Positions 37,691 to 45,486 of a stretch of DNA of 59,060 nucleotides are shown here, in pieces. Source of the DNA: CBDHFQ01 sp965262565 (lineage in GTDB: Bacteria; Bacteroidota; Bacteroidia; J057); assembly GCA_965262565.1 (NCBI GenBank), contig CBDHFQ010000043.1:1-59060 (forward strand), in the 5' to 3' direction. The translations under genes were made by a program, and so were the position numbers. Numbering within the stretch: position 1 is the first letter of the stretch; every line of letters begins with the position of its first letter. The notes under the pieces are model-generated. The model had not been told where the DNA came from and did not search any database. It worked only from the letters and a program-made list of their open reading frames with translations.

Positions 37691-38767
37691 ATGAGAGGAA
37701 TACTTATAATGGTCTTTTTGACTTGCACAAGCAGGATATTAATCTCTCAGGTAAATGAAGTAAACCGACCAATAAAAAACTTCGAGAAATTATGGATGGA
37801 GTTTGACTTGAGGTATGCTAATTTTCATTTAAAGGAAGTCGATTGGAATAACATTTATACAAATTATCGTCCACAAGTAACTGAAAATACGACAAATATT
37901 GAGCTATTCGAGATATGTTGTAAGATGCTACAGGAGCTTAATGATGGACATGTCTTTATAGAACCAAATTTTGAAGAGAAAGAAATTGAATGTGGTCCAC
38001 CCTATACATTTCAATTAGATACGGTATTTAAGACAAGAGATGAATGGGATCAACTTATGGGGGTCATAGACAGAACCTTGGTGGAAGAAGGTTTTTCTGA
38101 ACCCGTGAGGTTCAATCTTTCTGAGGAAACGAATTTTCAATATCGTTTATCGGAATCTTTATCTTATCTAAGATTAGATGAAATGACAGAAAATTATACG
38201 TTTGGTAAATTCGAAAGAGTGGTTGATAAAGTAATAAAAGCATCAAGAGAAAAGGAGGGACTCATCATAGATTTAAGGTTTAATGGTGGAGGATGGGATC
38301 ATGCTTCCTACATATTAGCTAGTAGATTTGTTCCAATGGGCAAGGAGCTTGGTCATTACAAAAAGACAAAAGTAAAAGGGACAGAGAAGTTCAAAAAATT
38401 AACTTATCGAAGGATTCGACCCAAAGGGAGGGATCAATTTACTGGACCCGTAGTTATCTTGACAAGCGATTATACAGCAAGTGCAGCAGAGGTATTTATA
38501 CTTTTATTGGAAGATTTGCCCAATATGACTATCATTGGTGATACGACTGAGGGAATATTTTCCGATATGTATGAATTTAAGTTGCCTAATAAATGGTTGG
38601 TAAGCTTATCGCATCAACAGTTTTTTTCAAAAGATAACATAAATTATGAAGGAGTAGGAATACCACCTGATATACTGCTGTTAAACACGAAAAAAGATAT
38701 TCGAAGAAAGACCGATTCTGTAGTTGAAAAAGCTATTATGTATTTGACTAAAAAAAATAAAAGGTGA
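37691..38767 (+). CDS. S41-family (tail-specific) peptidase
   Basis: A 358-residue secreted serine peptidase. A TTG at 37679 also opens the frame; I choose the ATG at 37691, which begins a short signal peptide (MRGILIMVFLTCTSRILIS). It has an N-terminal helical region (about 25-85; LLQELNDGH type element), then the S41 core (about 135-340), with LRLDEM, 'GLIIDLRFNGGG' and the nucleophile region LTSDYTASAAEVF, where the Ser before AAE is the likely nucleophile. 'GVGIPPDI' is the usual late motif. No PDZ domain is evident. It probably degrades or processes a periplasmic protein. The gene stands alone. Confidence 0.88.
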   Translation: MRGILIMVFLTCTSRILISQVNEVNRPIKNFEKLWMEFDLRYANFHLKEVDWNNIYTNYRPQVTENTTNIELFEICCKMLQELNDGHVFIEPNFEEKEIECGPPYTFQLDTVFKTRDEWDQLMGVIDRTLVEEGFSEPVRFNLSEETNFQYRLSESLSYLRLDEMTENYTFGKFERVVDKVIKASREKEGLIIDLRFNGGGWDHASYILASRFVPMGKELGHYKKTKVKGTEKFKKLTYRRIRPKGRDQFTGPVVILTSDYTASAAEVFILLLEDLPNMTIIGDTTEGIFSDMYEFKLPNKWLVSLSHQQFFSKDNINYEGVGIPPDILLLNTKKDIRRKTDSVVEKAIMYLTKKNKR

Positions 38768-38811
38768 TCTCAGCAACAAGCAGCTTTTACAAATAATGGA
38801 AGTTGATCAAA

Positions 38812-39513
38812 TTATTTTCCACTTATTAACCGATTAATTTTACTTCGATAGGTCTGTCCAATGGGGATTTTGTAGCCATGTAGATGAATCATATTTCCCT
38901 GGATAAGATTAATTTTATTAGTGGCTACTAAAAAGGATTTATGAACACGTAGAAAATCTTCTTTTTCCAATAGGGTTTCTAAGGTTGATATCTTTTCATG
39001 ACTTAGGATCATTTCTTCCGATAAGTAAATTTTGGAATAATTACCGTAGGCCTCTACAAATAATATATCATGCGTATTTATTTGATGATACTTTTTATCA
39101 CCTTTTAAGAAAAAACGACTGTGATGTACATGATTAGTTGGAGAGGACTCTGTGGAGCTTGCTTTTTCCGTTATGTTCACTTTATTAACTGCCTTCAAAA
39201 AACGCTGAAAAGAAAAAGGCTTGAGTAAGTAGTCAATGATATCTAATTCATATCCTTCTAAAGCATATTCTTTATAGGCAGTAGTTACAATAATGTTAGG
39301 AGGTTGCTGTAACGTTTTTAACCATTCAAAACCTGTCAATTTAGGCATATTGAGGTCCAAAAAAATCAAATCTACTTGTTGCTGCATGATGATGGTGGAA
39401 GCCTCAAAAGCATTATATGCATTGCCGATTTTATGGAAATAAGGAAGTTCTGCACAATAGCTTTCAATAATACGATGTGCAATAGGTTCATCATCTATAA
39501 TTACATAGTTCAT
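38812..39513 (-). CDS. LytTR-type response regulator
   Basis: A 233-residue response regulator. The receiver domain (1-115) shows the acidic pair D7-D8, phospho-acceptor D53 in FLDLNMP, and the late TTAYKEYALEGYELDIIDYLLKP. A LytTR DNA-binding domain follows (about 135-232; DILFVEAYGNYSKIYL and FLRVHKSFLVATNKI). It is encoded directly after its kinase, with a four-base overlap. This YehU/YehT- or LytS/LytR-type pair is common in Bacteroidota, often next to the genes it controls. The target is not evident here; the alpha/beta hydrolase gene lies on the far side of the kinase. Confidence 0.93.
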   Translation of the reverse strand: MNYVIIDDEPIAHRIIESYCAELPYFHKIGNAYNAFEASTIIMQQQVDLIFLDLNMPKLTGFEWLKTLQQPPNIIVTTAYKEYALEGYELDIIDYLLKPFSFQRFLKAVNKVNITEKASSTESSPTNHVHHSRFFLKGDKKYHQINTHDILFVEAYGNYSKIYLSEEMILSHEKISTLETLLEKEDFLRVHKSFLVATNKINLIQGNMIHLHGYKIPIGQTYRSKINRLISGK

Positions 39514-40598
39514 AATGATTCAATTTCTATGCTTACCGTATACTTATCTACTGTTTTTATGATCTCCATTTGATGCTGGTTAGGGTATATCAGCTCAAGT
39601 CGTTTCCTTAAGTTCAACAGTCCTATCCCTTCATGTTCTGGTACATTGGACTCATAATTATTGCATATCCAAAAAAATATACTTTTAGGGGTTGTTCGGA
39701 TGATAAGTTCGATGAATGCATGCGTTACTAAGCTTTCTACTCCATGCTTAAATGCATTCTCTAAGGGAATAATGAATAACAGAGGGGCGATTGTATGTGA
39801 ATGCTGGAGATTCTTATGAAAGGAGATATCCACTTGCTTTTGGTAGCGGATTTTATGTAAATCAATGTAATCTTCTAAATAAGCTACCTCATCTTTAAGA
39901 GGGACAACATCAGCCTCTGCCTCGTAGATGGTATAGCGCATAATATCGGATAATTTCAGGATCATGGCAGGGGTTTGATCTGATTTTTCTACTGCCAGGC
40001 CGTATAAGTTATTCAACGTATTGAAGAAAAAATGAGGATTAATTTGATTTTTTAATAATGTCAGTTCAGATTTTGCCTTTTCCTCTTTTAAGGTTTGCAA
40101 CCAACGCCACTGCTCATAAATCCACAAGACAGCAAAAAACGGAATAGGAATGAACATAGCATTTATTAATTTCCCTCGATGATCTTCCAGGTAATTAGGC
40201 ATTGTCCTAAAAATGAAGAAGAAAGTTAACACTAATCCATACACAGAAAGAATGGCAATTTTATATTTTTCGAAAAATTGAGGTAAAATAAGATAAGCGA
40301 CTCCTAACCAAAATAACATCACGAGTGGAAAAGTAATGGGATTATCAGGAATCTCCATATAGTTATCTGCAAGCATTGTCGCAATGAATAACACTACTAA
40401 GCCTATAACTTTGTAAATGGGAATTTTATAGCTCAAAAAAGAAATCAGCAGCCAACAAAAAATCAAAATATAGATATTAACAAAGAGATAAGCATCATTA
40501 GTAAAAATGAAACCAAGTCCCCATAGTACCGCAGCCACCCCTATGGTAATGATTCCTCCTATAATGAAAGCCTTATATTTCTTAACAATGAAATTCAT
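39510..40598 (-). CDS. LytS/YehU-family sensor histidine kinase
   Basis: A 362-residue membrane kinase. Five or more hydrophobic helices occupy about residues 10-160. The His_kinase domain begins at about 175 with the phospho-acceptor H189 in LLKNQINPHFFFNTLNN. The ATP-binding part carries 'PLLFIIPLENAFKHGVES' and a GIGLLNLRKRLELIYP G-box. Its stop overlaps the start of the response regulator gene by four bases, so the two are co-translated. The signal sensed is unknown. Confidence 0.93.
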   Translation of the reverse strand: MNFIVKKYKAFIIGGIITIGVAAVLWGLGFIFTNDAYLFVNIYILIFCWLLISFLSYKIPIYKVIGLVVLFIATMLADNYMEIPDNPITFPLVMLFWLGVAYLILPQFFEKYKIAILSVYGLVLTFFFIFRTMPNYLEDHRGKLINAMFIPIPFFAVLWIYEQWRWLQTLKEEKAKSELTLLKNQINPHFFFNTLNNLYGLAVEKSDQTPAMILKLSDIMRYTIYEAEADVVPLKDEVAYLEDYIDLHKIRYQKQVDISFHKNLQHSHTIAPLLFIIPLENAFKHGVESLVTHAFIELIIRTTPKSIFFWICNNYESNVPEHEGIGLLNLRKRLELIYPNQHQMEIIKTVDKYTVSIEIESL

Positions 40599-40892
40599 CG
40601 ATGTCTATTTTGCTCCTATTTGCAGCACAAAAATAGCGTTTCTTCAAAAATGGTAAAACAAACTTGATGAACGCTGTCCTTTTTAGGTCCAACCATACCA
40701 TTTTGGGCTCCAATCTTATTGATGCCTTTAGGAAAATAGTGTGTGTACTTTTCTACTCGCTTTGTCACTCTTAATAGGGAAGTATCAAAAGGAAATGGAT
40801 GTTTGAATCAAGGGTGAGAGATGAATGTGGAATAGATGAATAATCTATCACCCCACTTCTAATTACAGTTTAACTATTAAACATTTATTTCT
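40599..40892. other. Divergent promoter region between kinase and hydrolase
   Basis: 294 bases without a gene between the divergent LytS-type kinase and the alpha/beta hydrolase gene. No obvious repeat or hairpin was found. It may carry both promoters. Confidence 0.4.
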
Positions 40893-41906
40893 ATGAAGAT
40901 TTTATGGAAGGTGTTAGCATGGATTGGCTTATCAATTATATCTTTGGGGGTACTAATCATGCTGGTTAGTCTAGTTTATCGCTTTTTTAGTCCTACCCCA
41001 CAACCTCCGGGAGAACTTGTAGACATTGGAGGTTTTAAATTACACATCCATAGCACAGGAGAAAAAAATAACAAACCAACCTTAGTGATCGAAGCTGGCG
41101 CAGGAGCTCCTGGGGAGTATTACCACTGGCTGAGTGAAGGGCTAAAAGATAGCATTCGCGTAGTTCGATATGACCGAGCTGGTATTGGATATAGTGAGCT
41201 TGGAAGTACAACTAGCGATCCTGAGACTGCTGCCCGAGAGTTGCACAAACTTTTGGAATTAGCAGGAGAATCACCTCCATATATCATGGCTGGCCATTCT
41301 TACGGAGGGCACTACATTCGCATATTTACTCAATTATATGGGGATGAGGTAGCAGCTATGGTTTTTTTGGATTCCAGTCACCCTGAGGCAGGAAAAAGAC
41401 TCCATTTACCTAAAGAACCCTGGTTTGTAACCCCAATGTATCACATAGGCGCTGCTCTAGGAGATTTGGGGGTGTTACATGTATATGACAGGAATTTTGG
41501 CCCTATTCTATGGGCTCCAGGCCTTCCCAAAGAAATCACTCATCGCATGAAAAACTACACGTACAATGGAAAGTTTATCAAAGGGTATCTAAAGAGAGAT
41601 GGAAATAAGAAGTGGGCACGCAGATTAAAAAAGTTGACGTTAGAAGCGAGCGATTTTGGCTCCTTGCCCATTAACGTCTTTTCAGGTACTCACCAAAATG
41701 ATGAAGCGCTGATTCGATTTGGAGTAGATCCTGCACATTTTAGGGCAGAACGAGTGAAAATGCAAGAGGAGATTGCAGATCTTTCCTCTGATAGCGAATT
41801 GTTCTTCCTTGATGCTGGCCATGTGACTATTTTCACGATAAAAGAACATGCAGATTTTATTTGTGAAAAAATTCTCCAACTTTTAGGCGAATTAGCATCT
41901 GAGTAA
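40893..41906 (+). CDS. Membrane-anchored alpha/beta hydrolase
   Basis: A 337-residue hydrolase with an N-terminal hydrophobic anchor (about 10-30). The fold is clear: LVIEAGAG (oxyanion region), YDRAGIGYS, the nucleophile elbow GHSYGG with S136, and the final DAGHVTIF with the catalytic His near residue 312. It may act on esters or lipids in the periplasm. It lies opposite the LytS/LytTR pair and could be a target of it. The substrate is unknown. Confidence 0.85.
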   Translation: MKILWKVLAWIGLSIISLGVLIMLVSLVYRFFSPTPQPPGELVDIGGFKLHIHSTGEKNNKPTLVIEAGAGAPGEYYHWLSEGLKDSIRVVRYDRAGIGYSELGSTTSDPETAARELHKLLELAGESPPYIMAGHSYGGHYIRIFTQLYGDEVAAMVFLDSSHPEAGKRLHLPKEPWFVTPMYHIGAALGDLGVLHVYDRNFGPILWAPGLPKEITHRMKNYTYNGKFIKGYLKRDGNKKWARRLKKLTLEASDFGSLPINVFSGTHQNDEALIRFGVDPAHFRAERVKMQEEIADLSSDSELFFLDAGHVTIFTIKEHADFICEKILQLLGELASE

Positions 41907-41922
41907 AGATAAATAACAACAT

Positions 41923-41964
41923 ATATGAGGGTTATGTCCGGTAAAAGCTGGTAGGCCCTCATAT
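41923..41964. other. Hairpin after the alpha/beta hydrolase gene
   Basis: A 9-bp perfect stem ATATGAGGG / CCCTCATAT (41923-41931 and 41956-41964) has a 24-base loop. There is no following T run, so it is not a classic terminator. Confidence 0.45.
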
Positions 41965-42096
41965 GTAAGATCTTAGCATGTATATGAATTTCTATCTGAA
42001 ATATTGAATGCTCATAAATTACATAGCATTGGCAATGCGTGCATGTTGGAACAACTCAGAACCTCCTAAAAAGCAAACAAAATTCGATATCTATTC

Positions 42097-42141
42097 GGGA
42101 GTGTCCATCAACTACGTAAGTTAGGGACACTCCCTTTGTTT
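42097..42141 (+). terminator. Hairpin terminator between convergent genes
   Basis: A perfect 10-bp stem GGGAGTGTCC / GGACACTCCC (42097-42106 and 42125-42134) is followed by TTTGTTT. It lies between the hydrolase stop and the convergent sulfatase stop at 42142. It can fold on both strands, but the T run favours plus-strand termination. Confidence 0.65.
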
Positions 42142-43902
42142 CTAAGTAACTTTTCTTTTCTTTATCAAGAACACTATTAAACCAACAATACCTGCAATTA
42201 ACCCCAGAATATAGATAGCATTATTCTTTAGGATTGTGATAGCAGATTTCTTCGCGACTACTGATTCTGCTGAGTACCCTTCTTTCATTTCAATTACCCC
42301 TACAGCCTTTGCATAAGCATCATATGATGCTTTCATCGCCTGAAATTTGTCAGGAAAGCTTTTGGAAATATCTTTCGTTTCTCCAGGATCAGTTTTAAGA
42401 TTGTACATATACCATTTATTATCTCCTAATGGAATATTATTTTTTACAATTTTAAAATCTCCTTTAAAATAAGCTGAACTATTAGACGCTTCTAAACCAA
42501 TACCTTCATCTTCACGATAAACAGGTACAGACACATCTTGAATGTGAGGTAATAAACTGTTCCCTGTAATTGGAGCATATGTTTTATTACTCATGGGTTC
42601 CATACCAGCTAATTCTAATATAGTAGGGACAATATCTGTCACAAAACAAAAGGCTTTACTTTGCTGTCCATTTGGTATGTTTTTTCCTGAAATGATTAAG
42701 GGAGTACGCACGCCTCCTTCTCCTGTATAATACTTGAAAAATGAGAAAGGAGACGCCAGGGCATGAGCAAATTCTGGACCTGCAGTTCCATAATATCCTT
42801 TATCGTCTAATCTATTTTTATCAGAGTGATAACCATTTTTTTCTTTCCATTTTGTCAATATGGCGTTAGATCTATAATCGGCACCATCAGGCCCATTATC
42901 AGATGCGATGATAAAAATGGTATTTTCAAATAATCCTTCTTCTTTCAGGTAGTTGAGATATTGACCAATATAGAAATCCACTGCTTCCAACATACCCGCC
43001 AAAACAGCCATAGATGTAACATAATCATCTTTTTCCTCTTCCGACAACTCATCCCACTTTTCAAATTGCGGAAACATCCCATTCATTGAAGCATTAGCGG
43101 GGATGATACCCATTGCTTTTGCCGTTTCAAATCGCTTTTGCCTCAGCACATCCCACCCTTCTTTATACACATCAAGATAGGGCTCTACAAATCTTTTAGG
43201 AGCTTGCAGGGGTGAATGTATAGCTTGAAAAGCAACATAAGAAAAGAATGGTGTAGTCTTGTCTTCCTCTGCCTCATGAAAGGCAATCATATGCTCGATA
43301 TAATCTTTTGAAGAATAAAAATCATCTGGCAAATGAGTTTCCTTCCCATCCGCATACCAATGAGCAATAGGTTTCATCGGTAAATAACCTTTGGTCGAGT
43401 AGTTGTTCGCCCCAGATCCACCCAGGATGAAAGTGCGGTCAAACCCTCTATAATGGGGAAGGGTATTTTCATCATGTCCCAAATGCCATTTGCCTGTAGC
43501 ATAGGTATGATAACCTACTTCCTTTAAACGAGTTGCTACGGTTTGCACCCGATTATTTAATACACCGCCATAACCAGGCTCACTTTGATAGCCACTAGGC
43601 AAAAACTCCGGTAAATTGGCTACTCCTGCCAAATGACTATCGGTCCCGGTAAGAAGCATTGCTCTTGATGGCGCACAAACAGGGGAGGTGTGAAAATTGG
43701 TGAACATCATCCCATTATTAGCTAATTGGTCAATGTTTGGCGTGTTTGCTTCACCACCGAATGCTCCAAAATCCATCAAGCCCGAATCGTCCACCAAGAA
43801 TATGACAATATTGGGCTTGAGACCAGGGCTATCTTCCGATTGTGCCGATACCGAATAAACGATCGACAAAAAAGATAAAAAATAAAAAATTGATAGTTTC
43901 AT
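42142..43902 (-). CDS. Arylsulfatase-family sulfatase with C-terminal membrane helix
   Basis: A 586-residue sulfatase. The frame opens upstream at an ATG at 43962, but the ATG at 43902 begins a clean signal peptide (MKLSIFYFLSFLSIVYSVSA). The metal-binding start NIVIFLVDDSG and the formylglycine motif CAPSR at 76-80 (Cys type) are present. The C-terminus has a hydrophobic helix and basic tail (AIYILGLIAGIVGLIVFLIK, then KRK), so the enzyme is probably anchored in the membrane facing outward. It removes sulfate from aryl or carbohydrate esters, with calcium and formylglycine. No sulfatase-maturating enzyme is encoded nearby, and it must come from elsewhere. Confidence 0.9.
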   Translation of the reverse strand: MKLSIFYFLSFLSIVYSVSAQSEDSPGLKPNIVIFLVDDSGLMDFGAFGGEANTPNIDQLANNGMMFTNFHTSPVCAPSRAMLLTGTDSHLAGVANLPEFLPSGYQSEPGYGGVLNNRVQTVATRLKEVGYHTYATGKWHLGHDENTLPHYRGFDRTFILGGSGANNYSTKGYLPMKPIAHWYADGKETHLPDDFYSSKDYIEHMIAFHEAEEDKTTPFFSYVAFQAIHSPLQAPKRFVEPYLDVYKEGWDVLRQKRFETAKAMGIIPANASMNGMFPQFEKWDELSEEEKDDYVTSMAVLAGMLEAVDFYIGQYLNYLKEEGLFENTIFIIASDNGPDGADYRSNAILTKWKEKNGYHSDKNRLDDKGYYGTAGPEFAHALASPFSFFKYYTGEGGVRTPLIISGKNIPNGQQSKAFCFVTDIVPTILELAGMEPMSNKTYAPITGNSLLPHIQDVSVPVYREDEGIGLEASNSSAYFKGDFKIVKNNIPLGDNKWYMYNLKTDPGETKDISKSFPDKFQAMKASYDAYAKAVGVIEMKEGYSAESVVAKKSAITILKNNAIYILGLIAGIVGLIVFLIKKRKVT

Positions 43903-43978
43903 TTTTAACTTATTTTGGATTGATATTTCCATACATGATTTGTTAAGTCTTTCCATACACATAATGTAGATGTTGTAT

Positions 43979-44016
43979 AGTGTTAAATATTTCCTCCTTA
44001 TGGATCGTTTAACACT
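43979..44016. other. Inverted repeat upstream of the sulfatase gene
   Basis: A 9-bp perfect arm pair AGTGTTAAA / TTTAACACT with a 20-base spacer lies 77 bases before the sulfatase start and 30 bases after the stop of the outer-membrane protein gene. It may be a terminator of the upstream operon or a regulatory site. No T run follows on the minus strand. Confidence 0.4.
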
Positions 44017-44045
44017 GTTTTAGTTTCAAAAAGGTCAACTGTCCA

Positions 44046-44768
44046 TTAAAAACTATATCCCACGGAAACCGCATAGCGAATTGTCCAGTACCAAAAATTA
44101 ATTTTCACAGCCGAACTATCGAGTTCGATATCCTTGCTATTCACGCCTATCCTAAAATTTCGATTCAAAGCATCCGACAATCTGGCAAGTTCGTCATTGC
44201 TCAATTTGCTATCAGAATTAAAACGAAACCAATTAGGAGCATAGCCCAATCCTCCAAACTCGAAATCAATGAGCCAATGATTGAAATTGACTTGATAGCC
44301 TAGCAAAGCCCCAAAATTGAGTGAACGTAAATCTACGTCTATATTTATATCAATATTGGTGTTGCTATTTTCAAATTGGGGGTTGGCAGAATAATCTATA
44401 CTATTGTATCTCACAAAGCCTCCTGTATAAAAGCCATGTGGTGCACTGCATTCACAGAAATCAAGATAGCGTCGTACTTCTGCCAGGAAATAGAGGTTTT
44501 GAACATCTCTATTCAAAAATTCTACATCAGCATCTGAAATTAGTTGAAAATCGGATTGTTCAGCTCTCAAATTAGCACCAACGCCTGCAACAATGCTCAA
44601 TTTTGGCTTGACAAAACGCTCGTAAGAGATTTCACTCGTAGCACTCAACAACGGTGGCACAATATTGAACTTGAATGCATTTTTCCGTTGAGTTGAAGTT
44701 GAGGATTGACTGTTAGCAATGCTAGTACCTAAAAGACAACATAGAAGTATACATAGCGTTGTTTTCAT
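44046..44768 (-). CDS. Outer-membrane beta-barrel-like secreted protein, unknown function
   Basis: A 240-residue protein with a signal peptide (MKTTLCILLCCLLGTSIANS). The rest is made of alternating strands in the style of small barrel proteins (FKFNIVPPLLSATSEISYE, then KLSIVAGVGANLRAEQ, and a late FWYWTIRYAVSVGYSF). The last residue is Phe, typical of outer-membrane barrels. It is the last gene of the molybdenum-enzyme operon, five bases after the preceding 94-residue gene. It could help substrate entry or product exit, but that is inferred from position only. Confidence 0.7.
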   Translation of the reverse strand: MKTTLCILLCCLLGTSIANSQSSTSTQRKNAFKFNIVPPLLSATSEISYERFVKPKLSIVAGVGANLRAEQSDFQLISDADVEFLNRDVQNLYFLAEVRRYLDFCECSAPHGFYTGGFVRYNSIDYSANPQFENSNTNIDINIDVDLRSLNFGALLGYQVNFNHWLIDFEFGGLGYAPNWFRFNSDSKLSNDELARLSDALNRNFRIGVNSKDIELDSSAVKINFWYWTIRYAVSVGYSF

Positions 44769-44773
44769 TGCTT

Positions 44774-45058
44774 TTATTCTCTTTCTCTATTTATACATCT
44801 TGTTCGTTCTCTTTTTTCTCTTTTATCCTCAAGTGATCCTTTGCCATCCTCAATAGTCGCTAGTTTACCTTCAGCAATTTTTTTTTCGCTTTGGTCAATT
44901 TCTTGTTGCATAGCTGAAACCAAGTCTGAATTTAAAGTAGTCATCTTTGTATGTTCTTTTGAGACAAATGACGATTCAATGCTTTCCATCATAATTTTGT
45001 AGGCTTCTGATCTGTTGGGGTATTTTTCTCGTAGAGCTTTATTGGCAACTCCTGCCAC
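44774..45058 (-). CDS. Small charged protein, unknown function
   Basis: A 94-residue protein read from a GTG at 45058. It has no signal peptide and a very charged second half (EIDQSEKKIAEGKLATIEDG, then KREKRER). It lies between two tightly spaced genes (17 bases after one, 5 before the next), so it is likely translated. I do not recognise the family. The absence of a signal peptide between two secreted neighbours is odd, and a shifted start or a decayed gene is possible. Confidence 0.5.
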   Translation of the reverse strand: MAGVANKALREKYPNRSEAYKIMMESIESSFVSKEHTKMTTLNSDLVSAMQQEIDQSEKKIAEGKLATIEDGKGSLEDKREKRERTRCINRERE

Positions 45059-45075
45059 TATTGGTCATCTCCCAT

Positions 45076-45456
45076 TTACATCTGGTTTTGCATAAAGGCC
45101 CTGATGTTAGCTCGGGTTTCTTTAAGTTGTGCTTTATACACTTTGAATTGATCAGTATTCAATAAATTTTTTACTCTGCTATCCCGACCTTTAACAAGTG
45201 CTTTGAGGATTTTTTTATTAGTATTCGCCGGAAAATCGGTAGCTCTAAGTGCTACTAAACCAACAAAAAAATCTCTAACAATCGCCCTGAATTCGGGTTT
45301 GTCGTTTTCTGATAAATTTAAATCATTGAGAAAAGTCGTGACATTCTCAACCACTTGATCTTGTTGCTCTGGTGATAAAATACTTTGGGCATTGGCAGAA
45401 TAAGCCATTCCAACCAGTAAAAAGGAAATGAAAAATAAGCTTTTAAACATATTCAT
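45076..45456 (-). CDS. Small secreted helical protein (Spy/LTXXQ-like)
   Basis: A 126-residue secreted protein with a signal peptide (MNMFKSLFFISFLLVGMAYS). The mature part is helical and Lys/Arg-rich (DLNLSENDKPEFRAIVRDFF, and LLNTDQFKVYKAQLKETRAN), recalling the small periplasmic Spy/CpxP-like group, though it lacks a full LTxxQ motif (LNTDQF is close). Those proteins act as chaperones or stress sensors. It lies 30 bases after the molybdenum subunit gene and is likely co-transcribed. Confidence 0.62.
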   Translation of the reverse strand: MNMFKSLFFISFLLVGMAYSANAQSILSPEQQDQVVENVTTFLNDLNLSENDKPEFRAIVRDFFVGLVALRATDFPANTNKKILKALVKGRDSRVKNLLNTDQFKVYKAQLKETRANIRAFMQNQM

Positions 45457-45486
45457 ATTATTTAATTAATAAAGATTAAAAACTGG

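Noticed and set aside
43979..44016. Strong terminator for the molybdenum operon
   Set aside because: The arms are perfect, but no T run follows on the minus strand, so I kept it as an inverted repeat only.
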